From Lophium mytilinum (Eukaryota; Ascomycota; Dothideomycetes; Mytilinidiales; Mytilinidiaceae), in assembly GCA_010093605.1 (NCBI GenBank), contig MU004200.1, positions 564,155-628,154 on the forward strand: DNA of 64,000 nt. The letters run 5' to 3'. Each line of letters opens with the position of its first letter. The stretch's first letter is position 1. Below the pieces are notes generated by a model. That model was not told the origin of the DNA, searched no databases, and saw only the letters and a list, made by a program, of their open reading frames with translations. Positions 1 to 10,740 of the stretch are shown in pieces. Both the position numbers and the translations under genes were made by a program.

Positions 1-644
1 TCTGAACGAGATTATCGACACTCGCTAGGTGCAAGTGTCGGAGCTCTAGTACTTAGGTAAGGAGGATGAGCGCCTAAACATGCATACGCGAGGGATCTGG
101 TGGAGCTACCTTTGCTTACATAGCATTATACCAGAGGGCCTAGCTTAAAGACTGTAGCTCAAATTAAGTACTCCCAAACCTTTCTACGGCCGCTGAATTC
201 AATCGACGACTCAAAGATGTCAAGGACGCTGCTCAGACGAACCAGGTTTCTCATCAAGACGAGTAGGACTGGTTAGTAGTCGCGGCCCGGGTGCAACATG
301 CATCTTTAAATTAATTACGTCGAAATCATCGTCCTTTTCGGGTCTCGACGTCATTAACGCAAATATAGGGCTGAAGTAGGGAGTGTTACAAGCAACTAGA
401 ATCAGAGGAGGACCGAATTCGGAAGACCTGGGCTTGGGGTGTAAACGTCAATGCCGATCCGGATATACAGACAAGCTGGCAGAGACATTCAAGCAAGGCT
501 GCGCTCGCAATTCATGGGAATTAGCAGCTTGCTAGGAGCTACATTTCGCTTGAGGATATGGCTAGCATGCGGCAAGAGGAGCTGAACAAGGCAGTGACAC
601 ATGGGAAGACACGTAATAGTCGTAGCTAGCTAATGCAGCAGGCT
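1..644. other. intergenic, no gene seen
   Basis: I see no long open frame, tRNA or repeat here. It is the 3' flank of the hydroxylase gene that ends at 645 on the minus strand. The left edge of the window may cut an unseen neighbour. Confidence 0.5.
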
Positions 645-1527
645 TCATTTCCGCACACACAGGTCGCTCCGGATAACCCATTTCTCTCCTGCCAGAACTT
701 CACGGCCCTCATGGAGCATGCAGTCAGCGCCGTGTCGATGAAGCAGTGCCATGCCGACTTCGAGATCAACCACAATCGGTGGAGGAGTTTCTTCTTTCTT
801 GGCCTTGCCCTTTTTCGGTAGGTCAGGCTCAGGGTAGAATACAGTCTCGCCTCCCTCACATCCCGTTGCCGGGGACGTGAGGTACAGAAGGAGAGTCCAG
901 GTGGTTTTGGCAGGAATCGAGGGGGACCCAGGGATAGTGACATTGTTGAAGTCGTCGTCTGGAATGATGAAAAGCCGCTCGGATGCTTCATAAACGTTGA
1001 TTTCATAGATATTACTCACAGTGCTGATCGAAAAATTGTCCTTTCGTGTAGCGGTAGATTCTGATATTCGGATTTAAACCTACCTTGACCGCCAATGAGC
1101 ACGTCTAGCCATGCATTGAGACTTTGGGATGTGTTACCACTTCTCCACCCCAGAGCTTCGCCTGAGCCTTAGGAGTCAAACCAAGGCCGCCTTCTTCATT
1201 GGTACCAAGAACGAGGTTCTTCAGGGCGGTTCCGCTCCACAGTTGCTCGGCAAACGCCGGGTCATCGATCTGGAAGCGGTCATTGACGCGGACAGCGTCG
1301 CCCTTCTTTGGTTTCCCCGGCGTTGTCGTCAGCGGTAGAGAGTTGAGAAAAGACACGTAGGCTTTGCACAGCGTCGACGTCCAGAGGCTCGGCACGGTGA
1401 TGATCTGGTCCGGCCAGACTTGGTGCAGGGCGAGGTCGGACTCGAGCAGCAGGGGAGTCAAGGGTGGCCAATTGGGCCGAGGGGCGGCTACAGGTGCCAC
1501 CACGGGAGGGCGCTTGTGCTTGGGCAT
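645..1527 (-). CDS. 2OG-Fe(II) oxygenase, prolyl 4-hydroxylase-like
   Basis: Predicted iron- and 2-oxoglutarate-dependent dioxygenase of the P4Hc type, 255 aa in three exons (1527-1138, 1083-1020, 958-645). Introns 1137-1084 and 1019-959 are GT-AG and restore a continuous frame. The spliced product carries the family's signature order: GLNPNIRIYRYTKGQFFDQHYDD around residues 132-153 is interrupted by the second intron exactly at the metal-binding H-x-D (His-Tyr-Asp). It is followed by a GGETVFYPE strand, a distal His in MLHEG and a basic residue in KWVIRSD that would hold 2-oxoglutarate. The start at MPKHKR was preferred to an upstream in-frame ATG at 1677 because the extra 50 residues look like 5' UTR. 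There is no signal peptide, so a cytosolic or nuclear substrate is likelier than collagen-like secretory proteins. The substrate is unknown. The gene is divergent from the Fhl1-like gene. Confidence 0.85.
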
Positions 1528-2397
1528 TATTGTTCCGTCGATCCAGCCCGCTTGCCGTGAAAATGTCGGCTGGCTGTGGAGCAGCTTGAAGCAGCTTGAG
1601 TCACTCCACAATACCTGGGTGCGCTGGATGGGCGGGGACAGGTGTGGGAGCGCGAGGCTACCACGGCAGCACCGCACCAGACCGTGGGAAGGGTGGTTCG
1701 AGAATCACGAGGCGCGGCTGGAGCCTCTATTCCGCCTCATCCGTGATTTTGCAGTGCAGAGATTTTGAATTTCCGGCGGTCGATGTGTGTGTGCGGTGGG
1801 TACGATTGCGGATGTAAGCGATAGAACTAGGTAGAGATGACTGCCGGGCCAGGTCGCAGGTGGGCCTGAGAGTTAAAGTTGTCAGATGCGAAATAGCGTA
1901 GAATCCTTGGCGCGTTTTTCTCCGCGTTCCTCACCAAAATTTGTATAAGAGCCGCGGGGAGCGCCACCTAATTGAATGTCGACTTGTTGATATTCCCTTG
2001 ATACGGATATATAAGGTCATTTACACTTGCTGAACACGCAGAGACCCTCCATTTGATCTTATTAAGGGGACATTGAGAGCGTGACAGTCAATTAGGTGGT
2101 GCTCTCCGCGATTCTCACTGGAGAGGAACACGGAGAAAACAGCGCCAAGGATTCTACGTTATTTCGCATCCTCAAGAGCACGTGCAAAACCCCATCGATG
2201 CGTCCCATCCCCGTATCATCACCGCCTTCACCTCTCTTTGCGCCCCAGAGCCTCAGAGCCCCCAGCGCCCCTCGACTGCGCTGCCTCCCCGCCGAGCTCT
2301 TCCTCGTTGCCGCCTCCATCTGTCGCGCCACAGACTGATGCCGACGGCTCCTGTTCGCGCCCCCTACGAGTGCCGTCCCCCGTGAGGCACCCCCGAC
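1528..2397. promoter_or_regulatory. divergent promoter region, hydroxylase / Fhl1-like
   Basis: This 870-bp spacer separates two genes read outward, so it must hold both promoters. Short open frames on both strands look like chance or 5' UTR. A pyrimidine-rich tract at about 2195-2300 precedes the Fhl1-like start. I cannot name specific factor sites. Confidence 0.45.
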
Positions 2398-5300
2398 ATG
2401 CTGGCCACCCATCGCGCGAACAGCCCTGTGGCGCTCGACCATGTCGCCAAACCCGATTGCCCTGTACAGCTGCCGCAGGAGGACACCGGCCGTGGTGCGC
2501 CTGCCCTCTTCTTCGCCGAGCCAGAGCAGACTGCCTTCGATGAACCTCCCGACCAGACTCAACCCGCTGCTCCGACCCATGCAGCTACCAACACCATGAG
2601 CCCTCCCCAGCAGACAAGTCCAGAGTCGGGTCGTGACACTGCAGGCGGGCCTACGCTTGCTCCCGGACTGGCCAATTCGTCTACTGTCGTCACTGAACAG
2701 GACCAGTCTGAACACCCTCGTCCACCCTCCCCGGCTACCGAGCCCTTTCCGCCACTTCTCGGACCACCCTACGAGGATATTACTGTGCCTCCTCACGACG
2801 AAACAAGATTCGTGGACAACTTCGACGCAGGGTCCGACCCTTCAGCAGTCTTTCCGGGACAGGACTATATAGGGGCCCTTCCAGTCTCTGCAGGTGCCGA
2901 ACTTGACGCGCGATTGCTCCGCCAACACTTCGCACATCCCGTAAACGTATTGGACGACATAGGGTCAGATGGGTCTTTCCGGCCGAGTGATGACGTCCTT
3001 AGGGCTCATAATAGGGCAGAGGCAGAGTACCAGCTGAGAGCGGCCATTCACTCAGAACCAATACCAGCCCACGAGACCGCGCATCTTGTCAATAGGTCCG
3101 ACCCTTCAGCAGTCTTTCCGGGACAGGACTATATAGAGGCCCTTCCAGTCTCTGCAGGTGCCGAACTTGACGCGCAATTGCTCCGCCAACACTTCGCACA
3201 ACCCGTAAACGTATTGGACGACATAGGGTCAGATGGGTCTTTCCGGCCGAGTGATGACGTCCTCAGGGCTCATAATAGGGCAGAGGCAGAGTACCAGCTG
3301 AGAGCGGCCATTCACTCAGAACCAATACCAGCCCACGAGACCGCGCATCTTGTCGATAACAGCGACTCGCAGCGGATGAGCGCTTTTGCGAGACTCCAAT
3401 TTGACGATGGGTTATATTACATGCATACCTACTCCTTAGTACTAGGCCGCGATTCCGATCGGTTTCGGCGCGGGCTGAAACGAAAGAGGGCCAAGAAGCG
3501 GCCAAAGGACCGCAAAAGAAAGAGACACACCGCTGTGGACGACGATCAAGATGGCCTGGGTAGGCCCCAACACAAGCGGAGAAATGAAGACACCCTGAGC
3601 CACGGTCCTCGTAGCGTTATCAGCGAAACCGGAGGTATTGTCCGCGTTCCGGCACACGAGCATCAGCACCGTAGGCCAAGCGAGGCATCTCACTCAATCA
3701 GCTCCTTGTCTCACCATCACTCGCAAGACCACTCCCTCGGCATTTCGAACGAAGAGGGTGATACCTATGCACCACCTTCTGTAATGATTGACACTCTCCC
3801 CGAGGTCCCGCGAGATCTTCAGGATCACGTTCCAGATCCCAATTCGTGTCCTTTCCTGCCGATTCATCCTCGGGATCCAGAGGAAAAGGGAATCTCGAGG
3901 AGACATGCAAGGATAGAATACGACTTCGAGGCTGGCAACTGGCGCTTGCACGTCCTCGGGTCAAATGGTGTTTTCCACAATGACGAACACTATTATCCTG
4001 GTGGGCCGCCGATTCAACTCCGACATGATGACATGATTCAGATCAGAGAAGTCAGATTCTTTTTCCAATTACCAGAAAGCGAACAAACCGAGGATGAAGC
4101 TTCTTCTAAGAGTCTTGGAGGGAGAAGCAGCCGTGGCTTGAGTTTCGCATTCGAGAATGGCCGAGGACAGCATGAAGATGAGATTATGTCGAGCGAGGAT
4201 GAGGAAGCGCATGAAAGTGTCGATCCGCGAGATATATTTTATCGGGTCAAAGGCTTTCGCCCGGACGATTCTGTCGAAGATGAGCTCGAAGAGCAAGACG
4301 ACAATGAAGACGACAGCGACGAAGACGATGAAAGCGTCGATGACCAACCTCTCAGAAAACGCATGCAGAAGAAGCCGAAAAAGCAGACCCTGAAACTCAA
4401 GTTGAGCCAAAAGGCGCAGATAGCTTCACAGAGACCTGTTCCGAAACAGAAGAAACAGATGAAAAGCAAGCCGCGGCGCCTTCCATCACCTACGCCACCA
4501 CCTCCGCCTCCGCCAAAGGCTGTCGTTAAAAAAGTGCAGAAAATGAAGCAAAAGGACGTTGCAAAAGAAGTAGCCAAGGACAAAATCAAACCACCCGCGA
4601 AAGAGCTAGAGAAGCCTAAAGAGAAGAATGGCGAGGCGTCCAGGCCCCCAGCCACGGAGCCCCAAGCCAGGCCAGAGCCGGTCACGCAGTCGAATGAATC
4701 GCTGGCTGCGGGGACAATCATCACCCGCGAGATATGTGAACGGTTCTCTTTACACGAGTCCATGATCGGCACAGAGTACAAACCACGCAAAGGTCCGGGA
4801 CGGCCACCGAAAGATGGCTTCATGTCCAAGCGTGAGAAGGCCTTGTTGGCGAGGAAAGCTAAAGAAGATGAAAAGGCCAGGAGACTGGGGATAGACCCCA
4901 AGGAGCTGGAAGTTATCAAGACTCCTACTAATAAAGCTGGTCGTGCACAGAAAGAGGACAACGGGGCTGAGAACGAAGATGTGAAAGACTCAGTCGAAGG
5001 ACATGCGAAAACCGGAGCTTCTGATCAAACCAACGAGAAAAAGCCAGCTAAGAGCTCCAAGCCCCCACGCTCGCCTTCGCCTGTTATGAAGGAGGAAGAC
5101 TACACGGAAGAAGAGCTTCAACGCCCACAAGCAAACTACGTCGTCATGATTCACGAGGCAATATCCAACTCTAAGCACGGGTCTCTCAACCTGCAGCAAA
5201 TCTACAGCGCCATTGAGAGAAAGTACCCATTCTATAAGTTTCGAGTGTCGACCAACGGGTGGCAGAGTAGCGTACGGCATAATCTAGGGCAGCATGAAGC

Positions 5301-6774
5301 TTTCAAGAAAGGCGAAAAAGAGGGCAAAGGCTACAACTGGGTAATAGACCCAACCATTTCGATTGAAAAGGAGAGGCGGAAACGGGCTACTCCACCCCCG
5401 CAGGCACAGCCGCCAATTCCATACTACAACAACCCTCAGCAGTTTCCTACTATGAACTCACAGGGAGCGCCCCCGCCGTATTACCAGGGATATTCCCCTT
5501 ATCCACAAATTCATGGGGTCCACGCAGATCCTACTAGGGTGGGGACGCCTGGTTCCAAGGATACTCAGCCTTCCGGTCCTCGTCTGCCTCCAAGCTTGGC
5601 TAGAAGTAATGCGCCAACGAACGTAGCAACTACCCAAGGTGCTTCAACATACGCTTCGCCTTGGGGAGCAGGAGCGGAGAACACATCGAGGCCGTCTCAC
5701 ACCTCAGCCACGCAAGGTCAGCATCCCTATCCTCCTACTACACAAGCTGGTCATGGATACTCTCCGTATGGTCCTCCTCGTCCGGCCCTTCCACCCAGTT
5801 CACAGGGCGGCACATATGGCATGCTTTTTCCCAACACGTCGAACTCCCAAGCGGTCCCATCGCCATATCAGCAACCTTACCCTGCAATATCGCAATCCCA
5901 GGCGTATAGCGGTGCCCAGCGACCCTACTCTCCGTATGTCACCGCAGGACCGCCGCAAATGGCCGCTCTTTCTAGGCCTCTGCCACCGGAACCGCGTGTC
6001 CAATCGCGGTACCCGCCACACATCGCTCCTGGAGATGTTAAAAAACTCGACGCGTTCCGCGACACCTTCATTGAGAGGTCGTCAGAGGACAAAGCCTTTG
6101 CTGAGCGTAAAGTCGATAATGCCATCAGACAGGTCGTCTCGCCCGCGAGTGTCACCTCTGCACTCACGGAACCGGAGCTTAGTCTTGTCAAAATCATCAC
6201 AAGTGTGCTCAATAACAGTGCTCCACAAGCCCCGCCACAGGCTAGTCAACCACCTGGAGCTGCTGCGAGCCCAAATGAGCAGAAAGTAGCAGGACCGGAG
6301 CCTCCATCCGGTCGTACGCTGTCCGAACTCGCCACCAACGCAGCTACGATAGCAGCATCAGATGCAGCAAGCGCAGTGGCCGTGGACGCTAAACCTGTTC
6401 CACAGTCAACTCCCGTCCCAGAATCGACTTTGACGGCTCCACAGCTAAGCACGCCGCCTCACTCGAACCGCTCAGATGACTCCAAGACGAATCCAAAGAC
6501 GCCTCCTCCGGCCAACAACGAGCCTGCTTCCTCTGCTCTCCCCGATGCTAGCGGCCCTGATTCATCCCACGCAAAGACGCGCCGACCTAGCGTCGAGCCT
6601 CTTACGCCCGTGCCGGGTAGCCCGATGGTCGTGAACCACCGCCCATCTTCGTCCGCCGGCGCTAAGCGCGCCTTTTGCGAAGTGTCCAAGGAGGAGGATG
6701 CTATGGCTGGGGATGTGCTGCCGAAGGAGGAAGGGAGTCCGAGTGCGAGTAAGCGGGCGAAGCAGGCCGATTGA
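2398..6774 (+). CDS. FHL1: Fhl1-like transcription factor, FHA + forkhead
   Basis: Intronless 1458-aa nuclear regulator. In yeast Fhl1 sits at ribosomal protein promoters with Ifh1 and couples their transcription to TOR signalling. From N to C: a Pro/Ser-rich tail; two near-identical 88-residue copies (about 145-320); an FHA domain in two pieces (about 327-355, with the core SRRHARIEY near 499 and GSNGVFHND near 520, running to 560); long acidic and Lys-rich linkers; a forkhead domain at about 908-985 with the helix-3 signature GWQSSVRHNL; and a Pro/Gln/Ser-rich C-terminal half. FHA-forkhead order and size fit fungal Fhl1 rather than Fkh1/2. The start is uncertain: the ATG at 2398 is the first in frame, but an in-frame Met at 2596 (MSPPQQ) is possible. 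Large antisense frames inside the gene are shadows. Confidence 0.88.
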   Translation: MLATHRANSPVALDHVAKPDCPVQLPQEDTGRGAPALFFAEPEQTAFDEPPDQTQPAAPTHAATNTMSPPQQTSPESGRDTAGGPTLAPGLANSSTVVTEQDQSEHPRPPSPATEPFPPLLGPPYEDITVPPHDETRFVDNFDAGSDPSAVFPGQDYIGALPVSAGAELDARLLRQHFAHPVNVLDDIGSDGSFRPSDDVLRAHNRAEAEYQLRAAIHSEPIPAHETAHLVNRSDPSAVFPGQDYIEALPVSAGAELDAQLLRQHFAQPVNVLDDIGSDGSFRPSDDVLRAHNRAEAEYQLRAAIHSEPIPAHETAHLVDNSDSQRMSAFARLQFDDGLYYMHTYSLVLGRDSDRFRRGLKRKRAKKRPKDRKRKRHTAVDDDQDGLGRPQHKRRNEDTLSHGPRSVISETGGIVRVPAHEHQHRRPSEASHSISSLSHHHSQDHSLGISNEEGDTYAPPSVMIDTLPEVPRDLQDHVPDPNSCPFLPIHPRDPEEKGISRRHARIEYDFEAGNWRLHVLGSNGVFHNDEHYYPGGPPIQLRHDDMIQIREVRFFFQLPESEQTEDEASSKSLGGRSSRGLSFAFENGRGQHEDEIMSSEDEEAHESVDPRDIFYRVKGFRPDDSVEDELEEQDDNEDDSDEDDESVDDQPLRKRMQKKPKKQTLKLKLSQKAQIASQRPVPKQKKQMKSKPRRLPSPTPPPPPPPKAVVKKVQKMKQKDVAKEVAKDKIKPPAKELEKPKEKNGEASRPPATEPQARPEPVTQSNESLAAGTIITREICERFSLHESMIGTEYKPRKGPGRPPKDGFMSKREKALLARKAKEDEKARRLGIDPKELEVIKTPTNKAGRAQKEDNGAENEDVKDSVEGHAKTGASDQTNEKKPAKSSKPPRSPSPVMKEEDYTEEELQRPQANYVVMIHEAISNSKHGSLNLQQIYSAIERKYPFYKFRVSTNGWQSSVRHNLGQHEAFKKGEKEGKGYNWVIDPTISIEKERRKRATPPPQAQPPIPYYNNPQQFPTMNSQGAPPPYYQGYSPYPQIHGVHADPTRVGTPGSKDTQPSGPRLPPSLARSNAPTNVATTQGASTYASPWGAGAENTSRPSHTSATQGQHPYPPTTQAGHGYSPYGPPRPALPPSSQGGTYGMLFPNTSNSQAVPSPYQQPYPAISQSQAYSGAQRPYSPYVTAGPPQMAALSRPLPPEPRVQSRYPPHIAPGDVKKLDAFRDTFIERSSEDKAFAERKVDNAIRQVVSPASVTSALTEPELSLVKIITSVLNNSAPQAPPQASQPPGAAASPNEQKVAGPEPPSGRTLSELATNAATIAASDAASAVAVDAKPVPQSTPVPESTLTAPQLSTPPHSNRSDDSKTNPKTPPPANNEPASSALPDASGPDSSHAKTRRPSVEPLTPVPGSPMVVNHRPSSSAGAKRAFCEVSKEEDAMAGDVLPKEEGSPSASKRAKQAD
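2831..3358 (+). repeat. 264-bp tandem duplication inside the Fhl1-like gene
   Basis: Two head-to-tail copies, 2831-3094 and 3095-3358, keep the frame (88 codons each). I count four internal base differences, plus divergence over the last few bases next to the copy boundary. Each copy encodes a segment starting SDPSAVFPGQDYI and ending HSEPIPAHETAHLV. Confidence 0.95.
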
Positions 6775-8517
6775 GACCTGCGTTTCCAGCACACGTTTCC
6801 GCAACGTCTTTTTGCTTACGCGCGCGTGTTTAGGGAAGTGCCTTGGCGCATCGCAGGTGCTATTCTGTATGTCGATGGACGAATTGAACAAGCGAATACG
6901 AGCGAACACAGGGGCAACAAACGTTATGACATGACTGGGTTATGGGTATGGGTACAGGGTGTAGGGCATACATGGATTATCACGGGAGTCCCGGTGTTAT
7001 CGATACCCCACTTTGAAAAGTTTATTTCTTCCTTTCTTGCTATCTCTTCATTGCCTTTTTCTTTTCTTTTCCACATGCATCATTGCGTGCCCTTTCTCTC
7101 TCATGGAGTATGGAACCAGGGGTTTCAGGGTCATATACACGGGGGGCGTTTTAACGTCACGTCTGCCACGACTCATCGAATTCTTCCTCATCGCATTGTC
7201 TGCATCGAATCCTGTCTCACACTAGTTGTGTGTATTTTTCTTTGCTTTTCTTGGGAGCAGCATGGTTCTCGCGTTCGACGTATTTGTCCGTCGCGTGGAC
7301 CTGTCTAAAAAGTCTAGCTGGATAAAGCATGGGATTGCGCGGATGGGTTTTTGTTCTTTTCCTTCTTCCGAAACATGTATCTGGCATTTGAACTGCGGGT
7401 GGATTGGGGCTTATATTGTTCTACCCGGTAGAAGGATTAGAATTGCTTGGCGAGCATGGGGGGGGGGGTCATGGGTGGCAGATAGGAATATCTGTAACCG
7501 CGCGCGGGATCATCTGTTTCTGCCGCGCCTGGATAGCTATCTTGTTACCCCAGTAAATCTTCATTTTTATATTGAACAGTGTGGTTCTTGCTCCCTTTTG
7601 GCCCGTATTGGTAGGTTAGCGAACACTTCAGCGTAGATGCTTGGTGTCAGCATCAAAAGCCCGGGTATCCCTTAAAAAAGATCGTATTGCGCTCCCTGCT
7701 TATAGCTCACATCGCCTTCCACGGATACGTGTACGCCTACTTCCAGCTCTAGAGCTCCTCGTCACCGTCTCAAAGGCCCATGCTCCTCGAAGGAAGGTCT
7801 TTAGTCCAGTCAACTCGCCGGGTCATTGAAAATCTTATAACCCCTATCGGTGTTCACAGCCAGTTCAGTTCCCATAACCGCAGCTACAGCACCACCCTTA
7901 GCAATCGGTGCAATCAGGGGCGCGCTCCACAACTATGTGCTGTAGCAAACCTGATTGGTGCGTCTCGGAGATTCCCTTCATCGACCTAAACGTTCGCGCT
8001 GAGCTTCTGTAAGATGGCGGTATCACTCGGCCTAGTTCCTCGATTCATGTGAGCTCGCGTTAGATCATCTACTCACCCCAAACAAGCCATTTAACTCGAT
8101 TGCCGGCTGGGCTTGGAGAAGTTTAATATGAGGTCGAATTACACAACTTGATTTCACTGCATAAGCGACTAGCAAGGTGAACCATCATGATTCGCTTTCC
8201 GAAAACTAGGCTTTCTTAAACTGGCCTAACCCCCGCCTACCCACCCACCGCCACCCCCCAGCACACCAAAAAAGACAACAAAGACGTGGAGGGTTATAAA
8301 AAGATCAAAACACGACAAACATGGTCTCTGGAAAAAGCAGAACGCCGCCGTTTACCTAGACACCTGGACCGGAGACGTGCATGATATGAAGTATGGGTGG
8401 AGGTGGGGGGAAGAGGATGGAAGTTGAGATTACGACATGGCTGGTCTGAGCTAGAAGATTTGCCAGGGGGTAAAATGATGCGATGGTAAAGAAGATAAAG
8501 GGGGCACAGGGTGGGAA
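6775..8517. other. convergent intergenic region
   Basis: Fhl1-like (+) and Snf7 (-) end towards each other across 1.7 kb. Open frames here reach 160 aa but show no recognisable domain or sensible splicing. T-rich tracts at about 7015-7070 and 7225-7250 are compatible with 3' UTR and polyadenylation signals of the Fhl1-like gene. No RNA gene was recognised. Confidence 0.45.
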
Positions 8518-9555
8518 TCACATGGCCATTTCGGCCTGCAGTTTCCGCAGCTCCTCCTCTTCGTCTTCCTCCTCTGCTTGCGCCGGGGCTTTGCCTTTGA
8601 CTGTCGCGATTCCTCGTATTAGCAATATCCTCGTCAGTGGGGGCAGGTTGGAGACGGGGAAGGGGCTTGACTTACGCTCTCCCTGTGCAGCGGTCGGTAA
8701 CCGGTGCACCTGGTCGCCTACCGGCACATTTCCCGTGTCCAGCATCTTGTTATCCAGCTCCTCCTGCTGCAGCTCGGCGAGCTCCTCATCCAGCTCGTCC
8801 TCGTCGATACCCGTGTTGCCGACCGACTGCGTGATCGCTTCGCTGATTTCCTCGCTAATGGCGTGCTGTTCGCGGAGGTCTTCCCTGTATAGGCAGAAAC
8901 AGTGAGATCAGCAACAAGTCGCCTAGTAATCTCAGAGCTCCAAAAAGGCCGGAAACCCCAAGAAAAACCCCCCCAACAAGTTGAGAAATCGAGCAAAAAG
9001 GGGAAAACGTACATGGTCTGGTCCACCTTGTCGATGGTCAAGCCGGCGTGGATTTGCTGCATAGCCTTGCCAGCATTCCGCATCGCATCCAACGTTTCCT
9101 TGTTGATGTTGGACGCCTCGATGGAGTATATTTCGCGCTCCAGCGACATGATCTGCGACTGGGTTTGCTCGTGGGAGTGCTCGAACTGCTTCTTGCGGCG
9201 CAGGGCGGCTTTGGCCACTACATTCACACATCCAGAAGTTAGCCAGGCTCGTCCTAATCTAGACCTACGACTCTTGCTATCCCACGCTGGGGGATTCTGA
9301 GGCGCTATCCCATCTGCCGCCGAGGCCCCCCTCCCATGTACAAGCCAAAGAAGACGAAAGAGGGCACATACGGTTCTTATTCGACGTCACGTTCTTCGCG
9401 GCGATGGCCTGCTGCTCGGCCATCTGGTTCTGCAGGTGCTTCTCGCGCTTCGACAGCATCTCGAGCTGCCCCCGCAGCTGCAGAATCGCCTTCTTGGGCG
9501 CATCCTTTTGCTTTGCGGTGCCGCCGCCGAACCAGCCCATTCCCCAGCCGGACAT
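8518..9555 (-). CDS. SNF7: ESCRT-III subunit Snf7/Vps32
   Basis: Core filament-forming ESCRT-III protein that polymerises on endosomes for multivesicular-body sorting and takes part in ambient-pH (Rim/Pal) signalling. 226 aa in four exons (9555-9372, 9217-9013, 8884-8676, 8600-8518), joined by GT-AG introns. Seen in the protein: an N-terminal glycine/tryptophan-rich amphipathic start (MSGWGMGWFGGG); the basic first helices with EMLSKREKHL and ALRRKKQFE; the AGKAMQQIH / IDKVDQTM stretch typical of the Snf7 family; an acidic region IDEDELDEELAELQQEELDNKML (the family's EDEL segment); and a C-terminal acidic helix ending EEELRKLQAEMAM that resembles a MIM1-type Vps4-binding motif. Length and order match Snf7/CHMP4 rather than Vps20 or Vps60. 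It is divergent from TEN1. Confidence 0.95.
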
Positions 9556-10221
9556 GGTGGGCAGTGGAGAAAGCCGCGTGTGGGCTGAAGAAGCCCTAGC
9601 TGTCGAACGTGTGCGAAAAAAGCGAGGGGGAGCCTCCGGGGGTGCGGTGAAGGGCTATCGGAGGTGTCGAGGATGATGGTGGGGCGCTGTGGAGCGGCCG
9701 CGAGGTGTTGACGGGCGGGAGTCGTGTTGTGGGACGGAAGTAGGTGCGTGAGAGCGGCGTGGATGGAGTGTCAGTATGCAGTCAGGCAGTCAGGAGTTGT
9801 AGAAGAATGTGGCGGCGGTGGGTGCTTTGCTGGGAGCCTGGGAGAGATGATTCCCGTCCACGGTTGGTATCGCCCATGACGGGGTGCCCGCGCTATTCCG
9901 CTCTAATGGCAACGGCACGTGCACCAAGCACGCTCGCTAGACGCCTTTCCTGCTTCGGCTTTCCGCTGTCAGTCAACACCATCACCCGGGCACTTGTATG
10001 GTCCTCATCATCACGAGCAGACAGCTTAATTCACATCGCTCAGCGCCTGTAGATAGGTAAACACGTGACGGGCTCCATGCTGTAGACCAAGTAATCCGTC
10101 TCTCTTATTCACACCTACGACCCATCTCATACCAAATCATTAATAACGAACTATCACTTCATCACTACATGACCCTCTCAAACTTCAGAGCTTACCCCAA
10201 CCTCCGCTCTCCCTCCTCCCC
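9556..10221. promoter_or_regulatory. divergent promoter region SNF7/TEN1
   Basis: A 666-bp spacer between the outward-reading starts of SNF7 (-) and TEN1 (+). It is G/C-rich near SNF7 and C/T-rich just before the TEN1 start. No specific regulatory site was identified. Confidence 0.45.
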
Positions 10222-10740
10222 ATGGCCAGTCCCCCACCCTCCCAGCTCCTCTTCCTCTCAGACCTCTTCCCACTCGCACCCGGCGCCAAGGTAAGATTCC
10301 TAGGCTGGTACGTCCATCTCTTTCTTTCCCTGTCCCTCCCTCTCCTCTCTTTCTCTCCCTCTCCCTCTCCTCCTCCCATTCCCCCACCCACCTCCATCTC
10401 ACAACCCCCCAGCGTCCAAGAATACACCGTCTCAACCGGCACGCTCCTCCTAACGCACAACCACCCACCCTCCTCCCCCACCCCCGCAACAACCGCCCGC
10501 GTGAACATCGACCACGTGCTCGAGACGCTCAAGAGCACCGAGGTGCTGCAAGTCGGGGCGTGGGTGAATGTGATCGGGTACATCACAGCGCGCCCGTCTC
10601 GGAGCGCTGGAGATGCGCTGCGGGAAAGTCACGTCCAAGCGATAGTGCTGTGGTCCGCCGGTTCGCTCAATCTGGAGGAGTACGAGAGGGCTGTGGAGCA
10701 GAGGAAAGCGCTGGAGTCGGGTTCGGGAGCGCTGGGGTGA
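10222..10740 (+). CDS. TEN1: CST telomere-capping subunit Ten1
   Basis: Small OB-fold partner of Stn1 in the Cdc13/Ctc1-Stn1-Ten1 complex, which caps chromosome ends and helps fill in the lagging strand. 137 aa in two exons (10222-10307 and 10413-10740); the 105-bp intron is almost pure pyrimidine before its CAG. Spliced residues read PSQLLFLSDLFPL, then GAKVRFLGCVQEYTVSTGTLLLTH, then VNIDHVLETLKSTEVLQVGAWVNVIGYI, which is the order of β-strands and the conserved G-x-W-x-N-V-I-G-Y element of fungal Ten1. The C-terminal part from about residue 110 is less conserved. It is convergent with the OPT gene. Ten1 is short and fast evolving; the call rests on the whole pattern rather than a catalytic motif. 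Confidence 0.85.
   Translation: MASPPPSQLLFLSDLFPLAPGAKVRFLGWYVHLFLSLSLPLLSFSPSPSPPPIPPPTSISQPPSVQEYTVSTGTLLLTHNHPPSSPTPATTARVNIDHVLETLKSTEVLQVGAWVNVIGYITARPSRSAGDALRESHVQAIVLWSAGSLNLEEYERAVEQRKALESGSGALG

Noticed and set aside
2092-2796. 234-aa minus-strand frame over the Fhl1-like promoter and 5' end
   Set aside because: Overlaps the coding start, Arg/Gly-rich, no domain or splice pattern.
4239-4961. 240-aa antisense open frame inside the Fhl1-like gene
   Set aside because: Ser/Phe/Gly low-complexity product mirroring acidic and Lys-rich codons of the sense gene; no domain.
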